A stretch of DNA of 64,000 nucleotides from Oscillospiraceae bacterium (GTDB taxonomy: Bacteria > Bacillota > Clostridia > Oscillospirales > Acutalibacteraceae), in the NCBI GenBank assembly GCA_022650485.1, contig JALCPP010000009.1, positions 32,651-96,650 of the forward strand, written 5' to 3'. The notes beneath the pieces are model-generated. The model searched no databases and had not been told where the DNA came from. It saw only the letters and a list, made by a program, of their open reading frames with translations. The position numbers were made by a program, and so were the translations under genes. Positions 26,568-36,122 of the stretch are shown in pieces (position 1 is the stretch's first letter; the number at the start of each line of letters is the position of its first letter).

Positions 26568-27368
26568 ATGGGGAGTAAAGTCTTAAATATTATTGTCTGC
26601 ATCAAACAGGTGCCGAATATCAGGGAAGCTCGACTGGACCCAGGAACAGGAACAATGCTTCGGGACGCGATACCGTCCATCATGAATCCGGACGATAAAG
26701 CTGCACTGGAAGCTGCCCTGCGGCTGAAAGATTCCAGGGGAGCACATGTCACGGTGCTTTCCATGGGTCCGCCGCAGGCGGAAACCGCGTTACGGGAAGC
26801 CCTTGCGATGGGCGCAGACGAGGCGTTTCTGCTGACGGATCGTGCTTTTGCCGGTTCCGATACCTGTGCCACGGCGTACACGATTGCAGCCGCAATAAAA
26901 GTCATGAAATATGATCTGATTTTTACCGGCCGGCAGGCGATCGATGGGGATACCGCGCAGGTTGGTCCGCAGATTGCGGAGCATCTGCAGATTGCCAATA
27001 TCAGCTATGCGGAAAAAATCACGGTTCAAGCCGATGCAGTAATTGTAACCAGCAGGTTGGATAATTGCAGTTATGTGGTGAAAGCAAAAATGCCCTGCCT
27101 CATTACCACACTGAGTGAGCTGAATGAGCCGCGCTATATGACGCCCGGCGGAGTTTTCGAGGCGTATCGCGAAGAGATTAAAAAAATCACCCGCAGAAAT
27201 CTGGATGCAGACAGCAAGCGTTTGGGGCAAAAGGGCTCGCCTACTCACATTGCTCAGACTTGTGCGAAAAGTGCGAAAACAACGGGGATTGTTGCGGATC
27301 ATCTAAACTCTCAAGAAGCAGCGGAATATCTGCTGGAAAAGCTCAGAGAACAATTGATCATATCGTGA
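26568..27368 (+). CDS. etfB: Electron transfer flavoprotein beta subunit
   Basis: Small subunit of EtfAB, which takes electrons from NADH and passes them to Bcd and ferredoxin. N-terminal NIIVCIKQVPN, SIMNPDDKAALEAAL, and the signature region GRQAIDGDTAQVGPQIAE are typical. 266 residues, a normal length for the bifurcating clostridial type. It lies between bcd and etfA with tight spacing. Confidence 0.95.
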   Translation: MGSKVLNIIVCIKQVPNIREARLDPGTGTMLRDAIPSIMNPDDKAALEAALRLKDSRGAHVTVLSMGPPQAETALREALAMGADEAFLLTDRAFAGSDTCATAYTIAAAIKVMKYDLIFTGRQAIDGDTAQVGPQIAEHLQIANISYAEKITVQADAVIVTSRLDNCSYVVKAKMPCLITTLSELNEPRYMTPGGVFEAYREEIKKITRRNLDADSKRLGQKGSPTHIAQTCAKSAKTTGIVADHLNSQEAAEYLLEKLREQLIIS

Positions 27369-27381
27369 AAGCGGGGAGTAG

Positions 27382-28398
27382 ATGAATACTCGGGATGATA
27401 CGGGAATCTTTATATTTGCTCAACAAACAGACGGGAAAGTAGCCGGAGTTTCCTATGAACTGCTTGGAAAAGCGAAGGAATTGGCCCGAAAACTGAAAAC
27501 AAAAGTAACTGCGATTCTTCTTGGATACCATATTTCAGATCTTTGTGAAAATCTGGCAGCTTATGGAGCCGACCAAGTGATTATGGTTGATCGCAAAGAT
27601 CTGGAACTTTATTCGACAAGACCCTATACTTATTGTATTTGCCAAATTGTGAAAGCCTATAAGCCGGAGATTGTGCTTTTTGGCGCTACTGCGGTCGGCC
27701 GCGACCTTGCTCCGCGTGTGGCAGCCAGAATATCAACCGGGTTAACGGCGGATTGTACCGGGCTGGAACTGGCAAATGACGGCACTAAAAATCTGCGTAT
27801 GATACGGCCCGCCTTTGGCGGGAATCTTCTGGCTACCATTGTCTGCCCAAATTCCCGCCCGCAGATGGCGACCGTTCGCCCGGGTGTCCTGAAAAAGCCC
27901 AGTCCAAAGAAAGGCGTATCTGTTTTGGTGGACAGGCTGGACCTTGAAATCCCGGATGCTGAAAAAGATGTTGAGATTTTAAAAGTGAGGAAGAAGGAAC
28001 CGGAAAAAGAAGAGGTCCAAAATGCGAAGATTGTGGTGTCCGGTGGTCGTGGAATGGGAGGGGAAGAAAATTTCAAGATGCTGGAAGAACTTGCGCAGGC
28101 GCTTGGCGGTACAGTAGGAGCTTCTCGTGCTTGCGTTGATGCAGGATGGGTAGCGCAAGACCTTCAGATTGGTCAGACAGGGAAAAAGGTGCACCCCAAG
28201 CTTTATCTTGCCTGTGGGATTTCCGGTGCGGTTCAGCACCTGGTCGGAATGGAAGAGTCTGATGTGATTATGGCAATTGACAAAGATGAAAACGCGCCGA
28301 TTTTTAAAGTCGCCGATTTTGGAATTGTAGGGGATGCCCTGGAAATTATTCCTCTTTTAACGGCAGCGGTCAAAAAGGCGATGAATACTGGGGAGTAA
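27382..28398 (+). CDS. etfA: Electron transfer flavoprotein alpha subunit
   Basis: Large subunit of EtfAB. The N-terminal alpha/beta domain is followed by the C-terminal FAD-binding domain with VSGGRGMGG, GASRACVDAGW, IGQTGKKVHPKLYLACGISG and the closing FGIVGDALEIIP. 338 residues. No extra N-terminal ferredoxin domain is present, unlike some EtfA proteins of caffeate or lactate enzymes. A strong terminator follows. Confidence 0.95.
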   Translation: MNTRDDTGIFIFAQQTDGKVAGVSYELLGKAKELARKLKTKVTAILLGYHISDLCENLAAYGADQVIMVDRKDLELYSTRPYTYCICQIVKAYKPEIVLFGATAVGRDLAPRVAARISTGLTADCTGLELANDGTKNLRMIRPAFGGNLLATIVCPNSRPQMATVRPGVLKKPSPKKGVSVLVDRLDLEIPDAEKDVEILKVRKKEPEKEEVQNAKIVVSGGRGMGGEENFKMLEELAQALGGTVGASRACVDAGWVAQDLQIGQTGKKVHPKLYLACGISGAVQHLVGMEESDVIMAIDKDENAPIFKVADFGIVGDALEIIPLLTAAVKKAMNTGE

Positions 28399-28419
28399 AG
28401 CACTTCTTTGTTAACGTAA

Positions 28420-28459
28420 ACGCCCCGCGTGCAAGTTACTGCACGCGGGGCGTTTTTTA
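28420..28459 (+). terminator. Bidirectional-type terminator between etfA and the CoA-transferase
   Basis: Perfect 14-bp stem (ACGCCCCGCGTGCA 28420-28433 with its complement 28440-28453) and TTTTTT after it. It separates convergent genes; only a short A-run on the other side suggests weaker action on the minus strand. Confidence 0.93.
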
Positions 28460-28484
28460 AGGAATGATTCAAACTGTCAAGATC

Positions 28485-30044
28485 TTATAGATGCAGACCC
28501 ATTTTTTCATCGGTAAAAATGCGCGCATCCATCAAATGAAAATCAGGTGAAATCTTGGGACGAGTTGGCATAAGAGCCAAAATATCTTTTTCCACGTCAA
28601 TGCCAGGCGCGGCTTCGCAGAGCACCAGACCGTCTTTTGTCAGGCGGAAAACGGCGCGTTCCGTAATGTACATAACAGGCAAATTGGATTCAATCGCTGT
28701 TTTTGCGCTGAATGTAATCTGCTCGATTTGTTCGCAGAATTTTTTGGATTTTCCTTCTGAGATGATTTTCAGCTTTCCGTCGCCGATTTCTGTTTCCAGA
28801 CCGGCTGCCGTAAATGTTCCGCAAAAATACAGATTTTTTGAGTTCTGTGTAATATCAATAAAGCCGCCGCAGCCGGGGAGTCTTCCGCAGAACATAGAAA
28901 CATTCACGTTGCCCTCGCCGTCGCTTTGCGCAAAACCGACAAATGCCTGGTCCAGTCCCCCTCCGTCGTAGAAGTCAAACATGGAGGGCATGGCAATGAT
29001 ACATTCCGGATTCAGGCTTTCACCAAAATCTAACCCGCTTTGGGGGCTTCCTCCAATTGGTCCGGATTCAACCGTCAGGGTAAATTTTTTACTGATTCCT
29101 TCTTCAACCGCGACGGAAGAGATGTATTCGGGAATTCCAACGCCGAGATTGACGACGCTGCCTTCCGTTAATTCCATCGCGGCGCGGCGCGCGATTACTT
29201 TCTTGTTGTTCAGGGGCTCTGGAATAAATTCCGCCAGCCCCATCCGATGCTCACCGGAACATCCGGGATTATAAGCGGTCTTAAAGTTCTGCATGCAGTA
29301 TTTCATGTCGCTGGCTACAACGACGGAGTCAACCAATATGCCGGGAATTTCTACTTTCTGTGGGTCGAGCGAACCTGCTTTGACAACGCGCTGTACCTGT
29401 ACAAATACCTTTCCGCCGGAATTCTTGCAGGCCTGCGCCAGGGCGAGAGCCTCTGACTTGGATCCCTCTTTTTCGAAAGAGATATTCCCGTTTTCATCCG
29501 CGTAGGTTCCGCCGATAATAGCGTAGTCGATCGGGATGCTTTTGTAGAAAAGGTATTCCTTGCCGTCAACTTTTACGAATTTGACCAGGTCCTCCTCGTT
29601 CTTTGTCAATTCGTTCATTTTGCCGCCGGACATTCGTGGGTCGACAAAGGTTCCCAGACCCACGCGGGTCAGCTCCCCCGGCAGATGAGCTGCCGTTGTA
29701 CGAAGAAGGTGGGCAATCACACCTTGTGGCAGATCGTAAGCGATCATCTTGTTTTTTACAACAAGTTCGCCCAGCTTACGGGCCATGCCATAATGCCCGC
29801 CGATTACGCGGCGGACCATGCCTTCATGGGCCAGATGCAGAAGACCGCGCTCTTTGTTGTCGCCTTGGGCGGCACAGAAAAAAAGCGTCAGATTGTTTGG
29901 CTCGCCGGTTGCAAGAAATCGATTTTCCAGTTCCATTGCGATTTCTTCAGCGAATGCAGTTCCCATAAAACCGTTGGAAGCGAAGGTAACGCCGTTTGGG
30001 ACAAGAGCTGCGGCTTCTTTTGCAGTGATGAATTTTATAGCCAT
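28485..30044 (-). CDS. Acyl-CoA:acetate/propionate CoA-transferase (YdiF/Pct-like)
   Basis: Family I CoA-transferase of the fused single-chain type (519 residues) that swaps CoA between acetate and short-chain acyl-CoA. N-terminal half carries GFMGTAFAEEI and the second half carries GVGIPEYI; the catalytic glutamate is in TVESGPIGG at about residue 327. Convergent with the bcd-etfBA operon and next to the full elongation pathway, so it probably releases butyrate or longer acids while regenerating acetyl-CoA. It could equally act as a propionate CoA-transferase; substrate range cannot be read from sequence. Confidence 0.88.
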   Translation of the reverse strand: MAIKFITAKEAAALVPNGVTFASNGFMGTAFAEEIAMELENRFLATGEPNNLTLFFCAAQGDNKERGLLHLAHEGMVRRVIGGHYGMARKLGELVVKNKMIAYDLPQGVIAHLLRTTAAHLPGELTRVGLGTFVDPRMSGGKMNELTKNEEDLVKFVKVDGKEYLFYKSIPIDYAIIGGTYADENGNISFEKEGSKSEALALAQACKNSGGKVFVQVQRVVKAGSLDPQKVEIPGILVDSVVVASDMKYCMQNFKTAYNPGCSGEHRMGLAEFIPEPLNNKKVIARRAAMELTEGSVVNLGVGIPEYISSVAVEEGISKKFTLTVESGPIGGSPQSGLDFGESLNPECIIAMPSMFDFYDGGGLDQAFVGFAQSDGEGNVNVSMFCGRLPGCGGFIDITQNSKNLYFCGTFTAAGLETEIGDGKLKIISEGKSKKFCEQIEQITFSAKTAIESNLPVMYITERAVFRLTKDGLVLCEAAPGIDVEKDILALMPTRPKISPDFHLMDARIFTDEKMGLHL

Positions 30045-30098
30045 ACTGATGAATTCCCTCCAAATCCTAATTTCGGTGTGCTCGGTAAGATTGTTAAT

Positions 30099-30128
30099 AT
30101 TATATCATACTTAATTCGATAAGTTCAA
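30099..30128 (-). promoter_or_regulatory. Predicted promoter of the CoA-transferase gene
   Basis: Minus-strand TTGAAC (30123-30128) and TATAAT (30099-30104) with 18-nt spacing, 55 nt upstream of the start codon. Confidence 0.6.
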
Positions 30129-30198
30129 GATGCTTGGACAAAAATATTAAAAAACTATTTAAAAATAGGGCATAGTCTGTTGAAAACATCTATATATA

Positions 30199-30265
30199 GA
30201 GGAAAATCAGTAAAAATGATTTTCCTCGTAATTCACTTGACAGGTATCTGGTAAAAAAATATAAT
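30199..30265 (+). promoter_or_regulatory. Hairpin and strong promoter upstream of the GH25 gene
   Basis: An 11-bp perfect inverted repeat (GAGGAAAATCA 30199-30209, complement 30217-30227) lies just before an almost ideal promoter: TTGACA (30237-30242), 17 nt, TATAAT (30260-30265). The transcript would have a leader of about 80 nt. The rest of the 311-base divergent region is AT-rich with no ORF. Confidence 0.7.
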
Positions 30266-30355
30266 AAATTATGTAATGGTTCGACATAATCTTGGTTTAT
30301 GTAGTAATTTACATATACAGTCAGACAAAAATTTATAGTCAGAAATGGAGGAAAA

Positions 30356-32491
30356 ATGTTGAAAAAAAAGATTCTTGCTCTGGTCTTAGCTGCAGTTGTT
30401 TCGGGACTGATGTCTTTGTCTCTTCCTACCTTTGCGGCAGATACCAGTATTGGTGGGTTCCAACTCAGTGAATCTTCGATCGGGGTAAGGGTGGGCGATT
30501 ACACAAAGCTGTACGCCTATTTTGGCTCGTCAGAGGATTCCAACGTTACGTGGTCCTCTGCAAATGAAACGATCGCTTCCGTGGACGGCAGCGGAATGGT
30601 AACCGGAAAAAAGATAGGGCAGACGGTTGTAACTGCTCAGGATGGCCCGTATCGTTCTTCCTGCGTTGTCAATGTCGCTTATAAAGGCATTGATGTTTCC
30701 AAGTATCAAGGGGCGATTGACTGGTCGGCTGTGAAAAATTCCGGTGTCGATTTTGCAATGATCAGAACCGGTTTTGGAAGCGAAAACTGGTCTTCTCAAA
30801 CAGACCCGTATTTTGAAACCAATTATAATGAAGCAAAGGCAAATGGGATTAAAGTTGGAGTTTACCATTACAGCTATGCCACCAGTGTGGCAATGGCGGA
30901 AGCTGAAGCCGAGTTTTGTCTGCACATTTTAAACGGCAGGCAGTTGGATTATCCCGTTGCCTATGATTTGGAAGATAAAAGCCAATGGGGACTGTCGGAT
31001 GATCTGTTTGGACAGATTGTGCAGACATTCTGCAGTAAATTAGAAGCGGCTGGCTATAAAACGATGGTTTATAGCTATTACAGCTTTTACAATGCCCATT
31101 TGACCAGTCCTCTGGTTACGCAGTATGATACCTGGATTGCACATATTATAACCATGACGGATTTCAGCCCGTATACCATATGGCAGTACGGTCAGCGTTC
31201 CATCCCGGGTGTTTCCGGATCTTGTGATGTTGACTACAGTTTCTATGATTACTCCAATAGTGGCAGCGGCAGCCACAGTGACGACAGTGAAGTGGTTACT
31301 CCGGTTGTCCCACAGCCTTCCGGGCAGGTCTTTACCTGTGACACCACTTCAACTTATACGTTTGGTACCAATCAGACATATTGTTATAAAATCACGACCA
31401 ACGATACCTTTACGCCTTCTGTATCGTCTTCAAACCCGGATGCTGTCAGCGTATCTTATTATAAGAGGATGTCCGATGGATACCTGTTTCGGCTGACCAA
31501 TCACGGACCCGGCCAGGCAGTCATTACAACGACTGCAGGAAACGGAACCAGCGTATCCTTTACTGCGATTGGCTCTGAAACGGGGACTCCTTCTGTAAAG
31601 CCGGATACGACAAATAATCCGTCGAAAGATGACAGTGAGGTGACCGACAGCGACAAGGCGCTGCGCTGTGATACAACGCTGCCATACACATTTGGTTCCA
31701 ATAATACTTATGTTTATAAGGTGTATACCACTGCTTCTGCGCGCCCGGTGGCGACTTCTTCTAATTCGTCGGCGGTTACGGTTTCGTACTATGGAAAAAC
31801 TTCGGACGGATACCTGTTCCGGATTACGAATGCCGGGTCTGGTCAGGCGGTGATTACAACAACCGCAGGGGATGGAGCCCGTGCATCTTTTACCGCGATT
31901 GGATCTGAAACGAGTACTGTGAAGCCGAACTCTACCGATATTTCGCCGGAAGAGGATGGCAAGGTGCTGCGCTGTGACACGACGCAGCCGTATACATTTG
32001 GTTCCAACAATACCTATATTTATAAGGTGTATACTACGGATTCGGTGCGTCCTTCCGCTGTTTCTTCCAATTCGTCTGCGGTTGCGGTTTCTTATTACGG
32101 AAAGACTTCGGGCGGATACCTGTTCCGGATTACGAATGCCGGAAAGGGCGCCGCAGTCATTAAGACGACCGACTCAAACGGTGCGTCTGCCTCTTTTACG
32201 GCGAACGGAACACTTTCTGGTCAGGTGCCTTCTGATATTAAGTCCGATACCCCCTATCTGTTTTCGATGCAGACAGGAAAGACCTATATGTATAAATTTA
32301 CTCCTGCTTCCGGTAATCAAACGCTGCATTTTACAACGGGAAACGGTACTGTCATTCAGTCGGTTTCCACTGCAAAGCTGAATGGGAGCTACTTCTATAA
32401 AATTAAAGCGGCTGCTTCCGGCCAGGCCGGCGTTTACGCGGCGGAACCCGGAAAAGCACCGCAGCGAGTGTGCATCGTTACCGTTTCATAA
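30356..32491 (+). CDS. Secreted GH25 lysozyme-like protein with Ig-like domain and C-terminal repeats
   Basis: A 711-residue exported muramidase candidate. Signal peptide 1-28 (KKKILALVLAAVVSG..., cut near TFA-AD), a Big_2-like Ig domain (about 35-105), then a GH25 domain (about 111-300) with DVSKYQG and the acidic pair in VAYDLEDK. After a Ser/Gly/Asp linker come three copies of an ~80-residue module (about 325-405, 435-515, 537-618) and a fourth divergent copy (628-711), each starting with a CDTT or SDT motif. These modules are common on secreted proteins of gut Clostridia and probably bind wall or sugar. A good promoter precedes it. Confidence 0.9.
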   Translation: MLKKKILALVLAAVVSGLMSLSLPTFAADTSIGGFQLSESSIGVRVGDYTKLYAYFGSSEDSNVTWSSANETIASVDGSGMVTGKKIGQTVVTAQDGPYRSSCVVNVAYKGIDVSKYQGAIDWSAVKNSGVDFAMIRTGFGSENWSSQTDPYFETNYNEAKANGIKVGVYHYSYATSVAMAEAEAEFCLHILNGRQLDYPVAYDLEDKSQWGLSDDLFGQIVQTFCSKLEAAGYKTMVYSYYSFYNAHLTSPLVTQYDTWIAHIITMTDFSPYTIWQYGQRSIPGVSGSCDVDYSFYDYSNSGSGSHSDDSEVVTPVVPQPSGQVFTCDTTSTYTFGTNQTYCYKITTNDTFTPSVSSSNPDAVSVSYYKRMSDGYLFRLTNHGPGQAVITTTAGNGTSVSFTAIGSETGTPSVKPDTTNNPSKDDSEVTDSDKALRCDTTLPYTFGSNNTYVYKVYTTASARPVATSSNSSAVTVSYYGKTSDGYLFRITNAGSGQAVITTTAGDGARASFTAIGSETSTVKPNSTDISPEEDGKVLRCDTTQPYTFGSNNTYIYKVYTTDSVRPSAVSSNSSAVAVSYYGKTSGGYLFRITNAGKGAAVIKTTDSNGASASFTANGTLSGQVPSDIKSDTPYLFSMQTGKTYMYKFTPASGNQTLHFTTGNGTVIQSVSTAKLNGSYFYKIKAAASGQAGVYAAEPGKAPQRVCIVTVS
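31327..32488 (+). repeat. Tandem coding repeats of the GH25 C-terminal module
   Basis: Copies begin near 31327, 31657, 31966 and 32235. Copies 2 and 3 are very similar at both protein and DNA level (shared CDTT-x-PYTFGSNNTY, GYLFRITNAG, TTAG/TTDSNGA), pointing to recent duplication; copy 4 is diverged and lacks the CDTT cysteine. Confidence 0.8.
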
Positions 32492-32514
32492 CCGTAACAA
32501 GCTGAATAAAAAAA

Positions 32515-32540
32515 GACCCGCTTCGTGCGGGCCTTTTTTA
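32515..32540 (+). terminator. Terminator after the GH25 gene
   Basis: CCCGC / GCGGG stem with a TTCGT loop, followed by CCTTTTTT, 25 nt after the stop codon. Confidence 0.75.
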
Positions 32541-32552
32541 TGATAAAACTCC

Positions 32553-32590
32553 AAAAAAGCGGCCTGGGGACGGTTTCCTCAGGTCGCTTT
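32553..32590 (-). terminator. Terminator of the LacI/ABC/alpha-glucosidase operon
   Basis: On the minus strand, GCGACCTGAGG pairs with CCCCAGGCCGC (two mismatches) and is followed by TTTTTT. It lies just past the end of the GH13 gene. Confidence 0.7.
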
Positions 32591-32603
32591 TTACGCTTTT
32601 AGG

Positions 32604-34292
32604 CTAGCCTAGCAGATAGACATTGCCTTCGAAAGGCTGAAGTGTAATGGATTGTGATAAAGTCTGATCTGCGCGGGTGGAATCATTTGAAATAAGAAGT
32701 TTTCTGTTTCGTTGAGCAATTGCTTTAGGAATCGGTACTGAAGCATTCCCTTCACTAAAATTTAAAAGAATCAATAAGGTTTGGTCTTTCCATTGTCGTT
32801 GGTAACAGAAAGTCTTGCTTTCTTCTTCGCCAAATGGTAAAAAAGTTCCGTAAATCAAAGCCGGATAAGCCTTGCGAAGCTGAATCATTTTTTGATAAAA
32901 GTGGTAAACAGAATGCGGGTCGGACAGGCTCTTTTCCACGTTGATTTCTGGATAGTTCGGGTTTTCTGAAATCCACGGCTTCACACTGGAAAAACCCGCG
33001 TGGGGCGAAGAATCCCATTGCATCGGTGTGCGTGCATTGTCGCGGCTTTTGGCGCGGATGTACCGCATAACTCTTGCGGGATCTTGAGGATATTGTGCTG
33101 ATAGTTTCCGATAGGTGTTCAGTGTTTCAATGTCCCGATATTGGTCGATTGTTTGAAATGGAACGTTGGTCATTCCGATTTCTTCCCCCTGATAGATATA
33201 GGGCGTTCCCTGCAGTGTGAAAAGCAGAGTCGCAAGCAGTTTCGCCGACTGTTCACGGTATTTTCCGTCGCTGCCGAAGCGCGAAACGGAGCGGGGCTGG
33301 TCGTGGTTGCCGAGGTACAGGCTGTTCCACGCCTTTCTGTCCAGTCCTGTCTGCCAGCGGGTTATAATTTTTTTCAGTTCGGGAATGGGGACCGGCTTAT
33401 CATTCCATTTCCCGTTTTCGTCGCTGCCCAGTTCCACATGTTCAAACTGAAATACCATGTTCAGCTCATTGCGGTCAAAACCGGCATATTTTAAGGCATC
33501 TTCCGTTGTGATTCCGCTGGTTTCTCCAACGGTCATAATGTCGTATTTGCTGAGGACTTCTCGATTCATTTCCTGCAGGAATTCGTGAATTCGCGGTCCA
33601 TTGCTTACATAGTTCCATGAATTACCGTATTTTTGACCGGGCTGTACCTCACCGTCTGGGAATCGCTGGTCTTTAGAGATGGCATTGATGACATCCATAC
33701 GAAACCCGTCAACACCTTTTTCAAGCCACCAGGACATCATATCGTAGACCCCGTGTCGAACCTTTTCATTTTCCCAATTTAAGTCCGGTTGCTTTTCGGC
33801 AAACAGATGCAGATAGTACTGCTTTGCGGATTTGTCGTATTTCCACGCAGGGCCGCCGAAAACAGCTCCCCAATTGTTTGGTGCGGCTTTGTTTTTTCCG
33901 TCTTTCCAAATGTAGTAGTTGTGATATTCATTTTCCTGGTTCTGCCGGCTTTTACGGAACCATTTGTGTTCATCGGACGTGTGATTGACCACAAGGTCCA
34001 TGACAATTTTCAGGCCCTTTTGATGGGCAATGGAAAGGAGTTTGTCGAAATCTTCTATGGTTCCGAATTCCTTCATGATGGCGTGATAATCCCTGATATC
34101 ATAGCCATTGTCTGCGTTGGGGGAATCGTAAACAGGACACAGCCAGATTACCGTTGCACCGAGGTCATGGATATAATCCAGCTTTTTGATGATTCCCTGC
34201 AAATCTCCGATGCCATCGCTGTTGCTGTCCAGAAAGCTGCGAGGATAAATTTGATAGACAATTGCTTCTTTCCACCACTTCTTTGATTGCAT
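32604..34292 (-). CDS. malL: GH13 oligo-1,6-glucosidase / alpha-glucosidase
   Basis: Intracellular alpha-glucosidase of subfamily GH13_31 (562 residues, no signal peptide). Conserved regions: DLVVNHTSDEH, GFRMDVIN with the nucleophile Asp, VGET with the acid/base Glu, and LGNHDQPR. The Val right after the nucleophile in region II is the residue associated with alpha-1,6 specificity (isomaltose, panose) over maltose. It is last in an operon with a sugar ABC importer, so it probably splits the imported oligosaccharide. Trehalose-6-phosphate hydrolase is less likely, as there is no PTS gene here. Confidence 0.88.
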   Translation of the reverse strand: MQSKKWWKEAIVYQIYPRSFLDSNSDGIGDLQGIIKKLDYIHDLGATVIWLCPVYDSPNADNGYDIRDYHAIMKEFGTIEDFDKLLSIAHQKGLKIVMDLVVNHTSDEHKWFRKSRQNQENEYHNYYIWKDGKNKAAPNNWGAVFGGPAWKYDKSAKQYYLHLFAEKQPDLNWENEKVRHGVYDMMSWWLEKGVDGFRMDVINAISKDQRFPDGEVQPGQKYGNSWNYVSNGPRIHEFLQEMNREVLSKYDIMTVGETSGITTEDALKYAGFDRNELNMVFQFEHVELGSDENGKWNDKPVPIPELKKIITRWQTGLDRKAWNSLYLGNHDQPRSVSRFGSDGKYREQSAKLLATLLFTLQGTPYIYQGEEIGMTNVPFQTIDQYRDIETLNTYRKLSAQYPQDPARVMRYIRAKSRDNARTPMQWDSSPHAGFSSVKPWISENPNYPEINVEKSLSDPHSVYHFYQKMIQLRKAYPALIYGTFLPFGEEESKTFCYQRQWKDQTLLILLNFSEGNASVPIPKAIAQRNRKLLISNDSTRADQTLSQSITLQPFEGNVYLLG

Positions 34293-34337
34293 TTTTCATT
34301 CCCCATATCATGTAATATAGATTTATTTGTGGCATGA

Positions 34338-35174
34338 TTACTGTTTGACAGCGCCTTTCGTAATCCCGCCGATGATCCACTTTTGCCCGAATAAGTAAAA
34401 CAGCATAATAGGCAGCAGTGCCATCAGGTAAGAAGCGAAAGCGAGATTGTAATCGGTTGAAAACTGTCCCTGAAAGACATATTGAGAAAGCTGCAGCGTT
34501 TGTTGGGTCGGTTTACTTAATAAAACCAGCGGCATTAAGAAGTCATTCCAAGTCCACATAAATGTAAATATTGCAATTGTGGCGTTCATTGGGGTGAGTA
34601 AAGGAAAAATAACTTTTGTAAAGATCTGCCACGGGTTCGCCCCGTCGATTGTCGCGGCTTCATCTAAAGATTCCGGGATAGATTTGATGTATCCAGAATA
34701 AAGAAAGGTATTCATTGGAAGGCCGAAAACGACATATAAAAATGTAATTCCCGCAATATTGTCGATTTGAAGAATGCTTGCCAATTTTACCAGAGGAAGC
34801 ATGATAACAGCAAATGGAATAAACATCGCACTAATCAGGTAATAGTACATGACGTTAAAGAATCTGCTTTTTTTCCGGTTTCTTGAAATGGCGTATGCCA
34901 CAATGGAATTTGTCAGAATTGTAAAAATTAATGCAAATATGGTAATCAGAAATGTGTTGGTGAATTTTTGCGGATATTGAACCATGTTCCACGCATCCGC
35001 AAAGTTTTGCCAGCGAATATTTTTCGGCCAGGAGAGAACCTGAACCATGTCGCTTGGTTCCTTTAATGCGATCACGATGGTAAGGTAAAGCGGGAACAGG
35101 ATAAGCCCGACAGCCAGCACGGACAAAACCAGAGTTCTGACTCGTAACGTTTCTTTTCTGCGGTGTCTGATCAT
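34338..35174 (-). CDS. Sugar ABC transporter permease (MalG-like)
   Basis: Inner membrane subunit of a carbohydrate importer (CUT1 family), 278 residues with six predicted membrane segments. The EAA loop that contacts the ATPase reads EAATIDGANPWQIFTKVIFPLLTP. Ends GGITKGAVKQ, a typical MalG-like C-terminus. It overlaps the upstream permease gene by 4 bases. No ATPase gene is present in this operon, so a shared MsmK-type ATPase elsewhere is likely. Confidence 0.92.
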   Translation of the reverse strand: MIRHRRKETLRVRTLVLSVLAVGLILFPLYLTIVIALKEPSDMVQVLSWPKNIRWQNFADAWNMVQYPQKFTNTFLITIFALIFTILTNSIVAYAISRNRKKSRFFNVMYYYLISAMFIPFAVIMLPLVKLASILQIDNIAGITFLYVVFGLPMNTFLYSGYIKSIPESLDEAATIDGANPWQIFTKVIFPLLTPMNATIAIFTFMWTWNDFLMPLVLLSKPTQQTLQLSQYVFQGQFSTDYNLAFASYLMALLPIMLFYLFGQKWIIGGITKGAVKQ

Positions 35175-36046
35175 GCGAGCTTCGCCTCCCTTTTTTCCAG
35201 AACAAAGAGCTGAAACAGGGAAATAGCGACAATAATCAGGAACAACAAAACGGCATCGGCTGACTGATATGCGAACTGAGCTCCATGAAATCCGCGTTTG
35301 TAAATAAGGACCGACACGGTTGTGGTTGCCGTACCGGGACCGCCGCCGGTCATGGCCATGACCTGGTCGAAGGTCATCAGAAAGTTTTTAACGCAGAGTA
35401 CCATATTAATCGTGAAAAAAGGTGCAATTAGAGGAAACGTAATATTTTTAAATCGGCTCCACCCGGTTGCGCCATCCAGATCAGCCGCTTCATAAAGATC
35501 GTGATCGATGGTTTGCAGACCGGATAGATAGATGAGCATGTTAAACGCAATGGACTGCCAGACCGTGACGAACAGCACGCCGAGCCACGCATTGTCGGTC
35601 CCCAGAATGTTAACGCTGAGGGACGCAATCCCGAGCGCTTTTCCGATGGGGGGCAGCAAGTTGGCAAAGATAAATTTGAATACAAAGCCAACGATTAAGT
35701 TCCCCAAAATATACGGCAGAAAGAAGATTGCCCTGAGGGTGCTTTTTAATTTGATTCTTGCATTCAGCCCCATTGCGAGAAGAAGGCTGAAAAGATTCAC
35801 CAGAATCGTAGCAAACAACGCGAAATAAAAAGTGAATCCATATGCTTGAACAATGTCCGGGTCTGAAAAAATATGGATGTAATTTCTGAGCCCGACCACC
35901 GCCCATTTTCCATAGCCTTTCCAGTTGGTAAAACTGTAAAAGACGCCCTGCAGAAAGGGAAGAGTGTGCAGGGTAAAAAACAGCAGTGCCATGGGAATAA
36001 CCATGAAATAAAAAGCGGATGCGACCCGTCTGTTCTTTTTTTTCAT
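35171..36046 (-). CDS. Sugar ABC transporter permease (MalF-like)
   Basis: Partner permease of a CUT1 importer, 291 residues. N-terminal membrane segment after a KKKNRR start, and the EAA loop EAADLDGATGWSRFKNITFPLIAP. AGGTGG upstream of the ATG. It lies between the binding protein and the second permease. Confidence 0.92.
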   Translation of the reverse strand: MKKKNRRVASAFYFMVIPMALLFFTLHTLPFLQGVFYSFTNWKGYGKWAVVGLRNYIHIFSDPDIVQAYGFTFYFALFATILVNLFSLLLAMGLNARIKLKSTLRAIFFLPYILGNLIVGFVFKFIFANLLPPIGKALGIASLSVNILGTDNAWLGVLFVTVWQSIAFNMLIYLSGLQTIDHDLYEAADLDGATGWSRFKNITFPLIAPFFTINMVLCVKNFLMTFDQVMAMTGGGPGTATTTVSVLIYKRGFHGAQFAYQSADAVLLFLIIVAISLFQLFVLEKREAKLA

Positions 36047-36122
36047 CGGACCACCTCTTTTGCAGGATGTGGCTGCCGAAGCGTTTTCTCGGCAGCCCTG
36101 AGGTCTGGGGCAGCTTTAGAAT

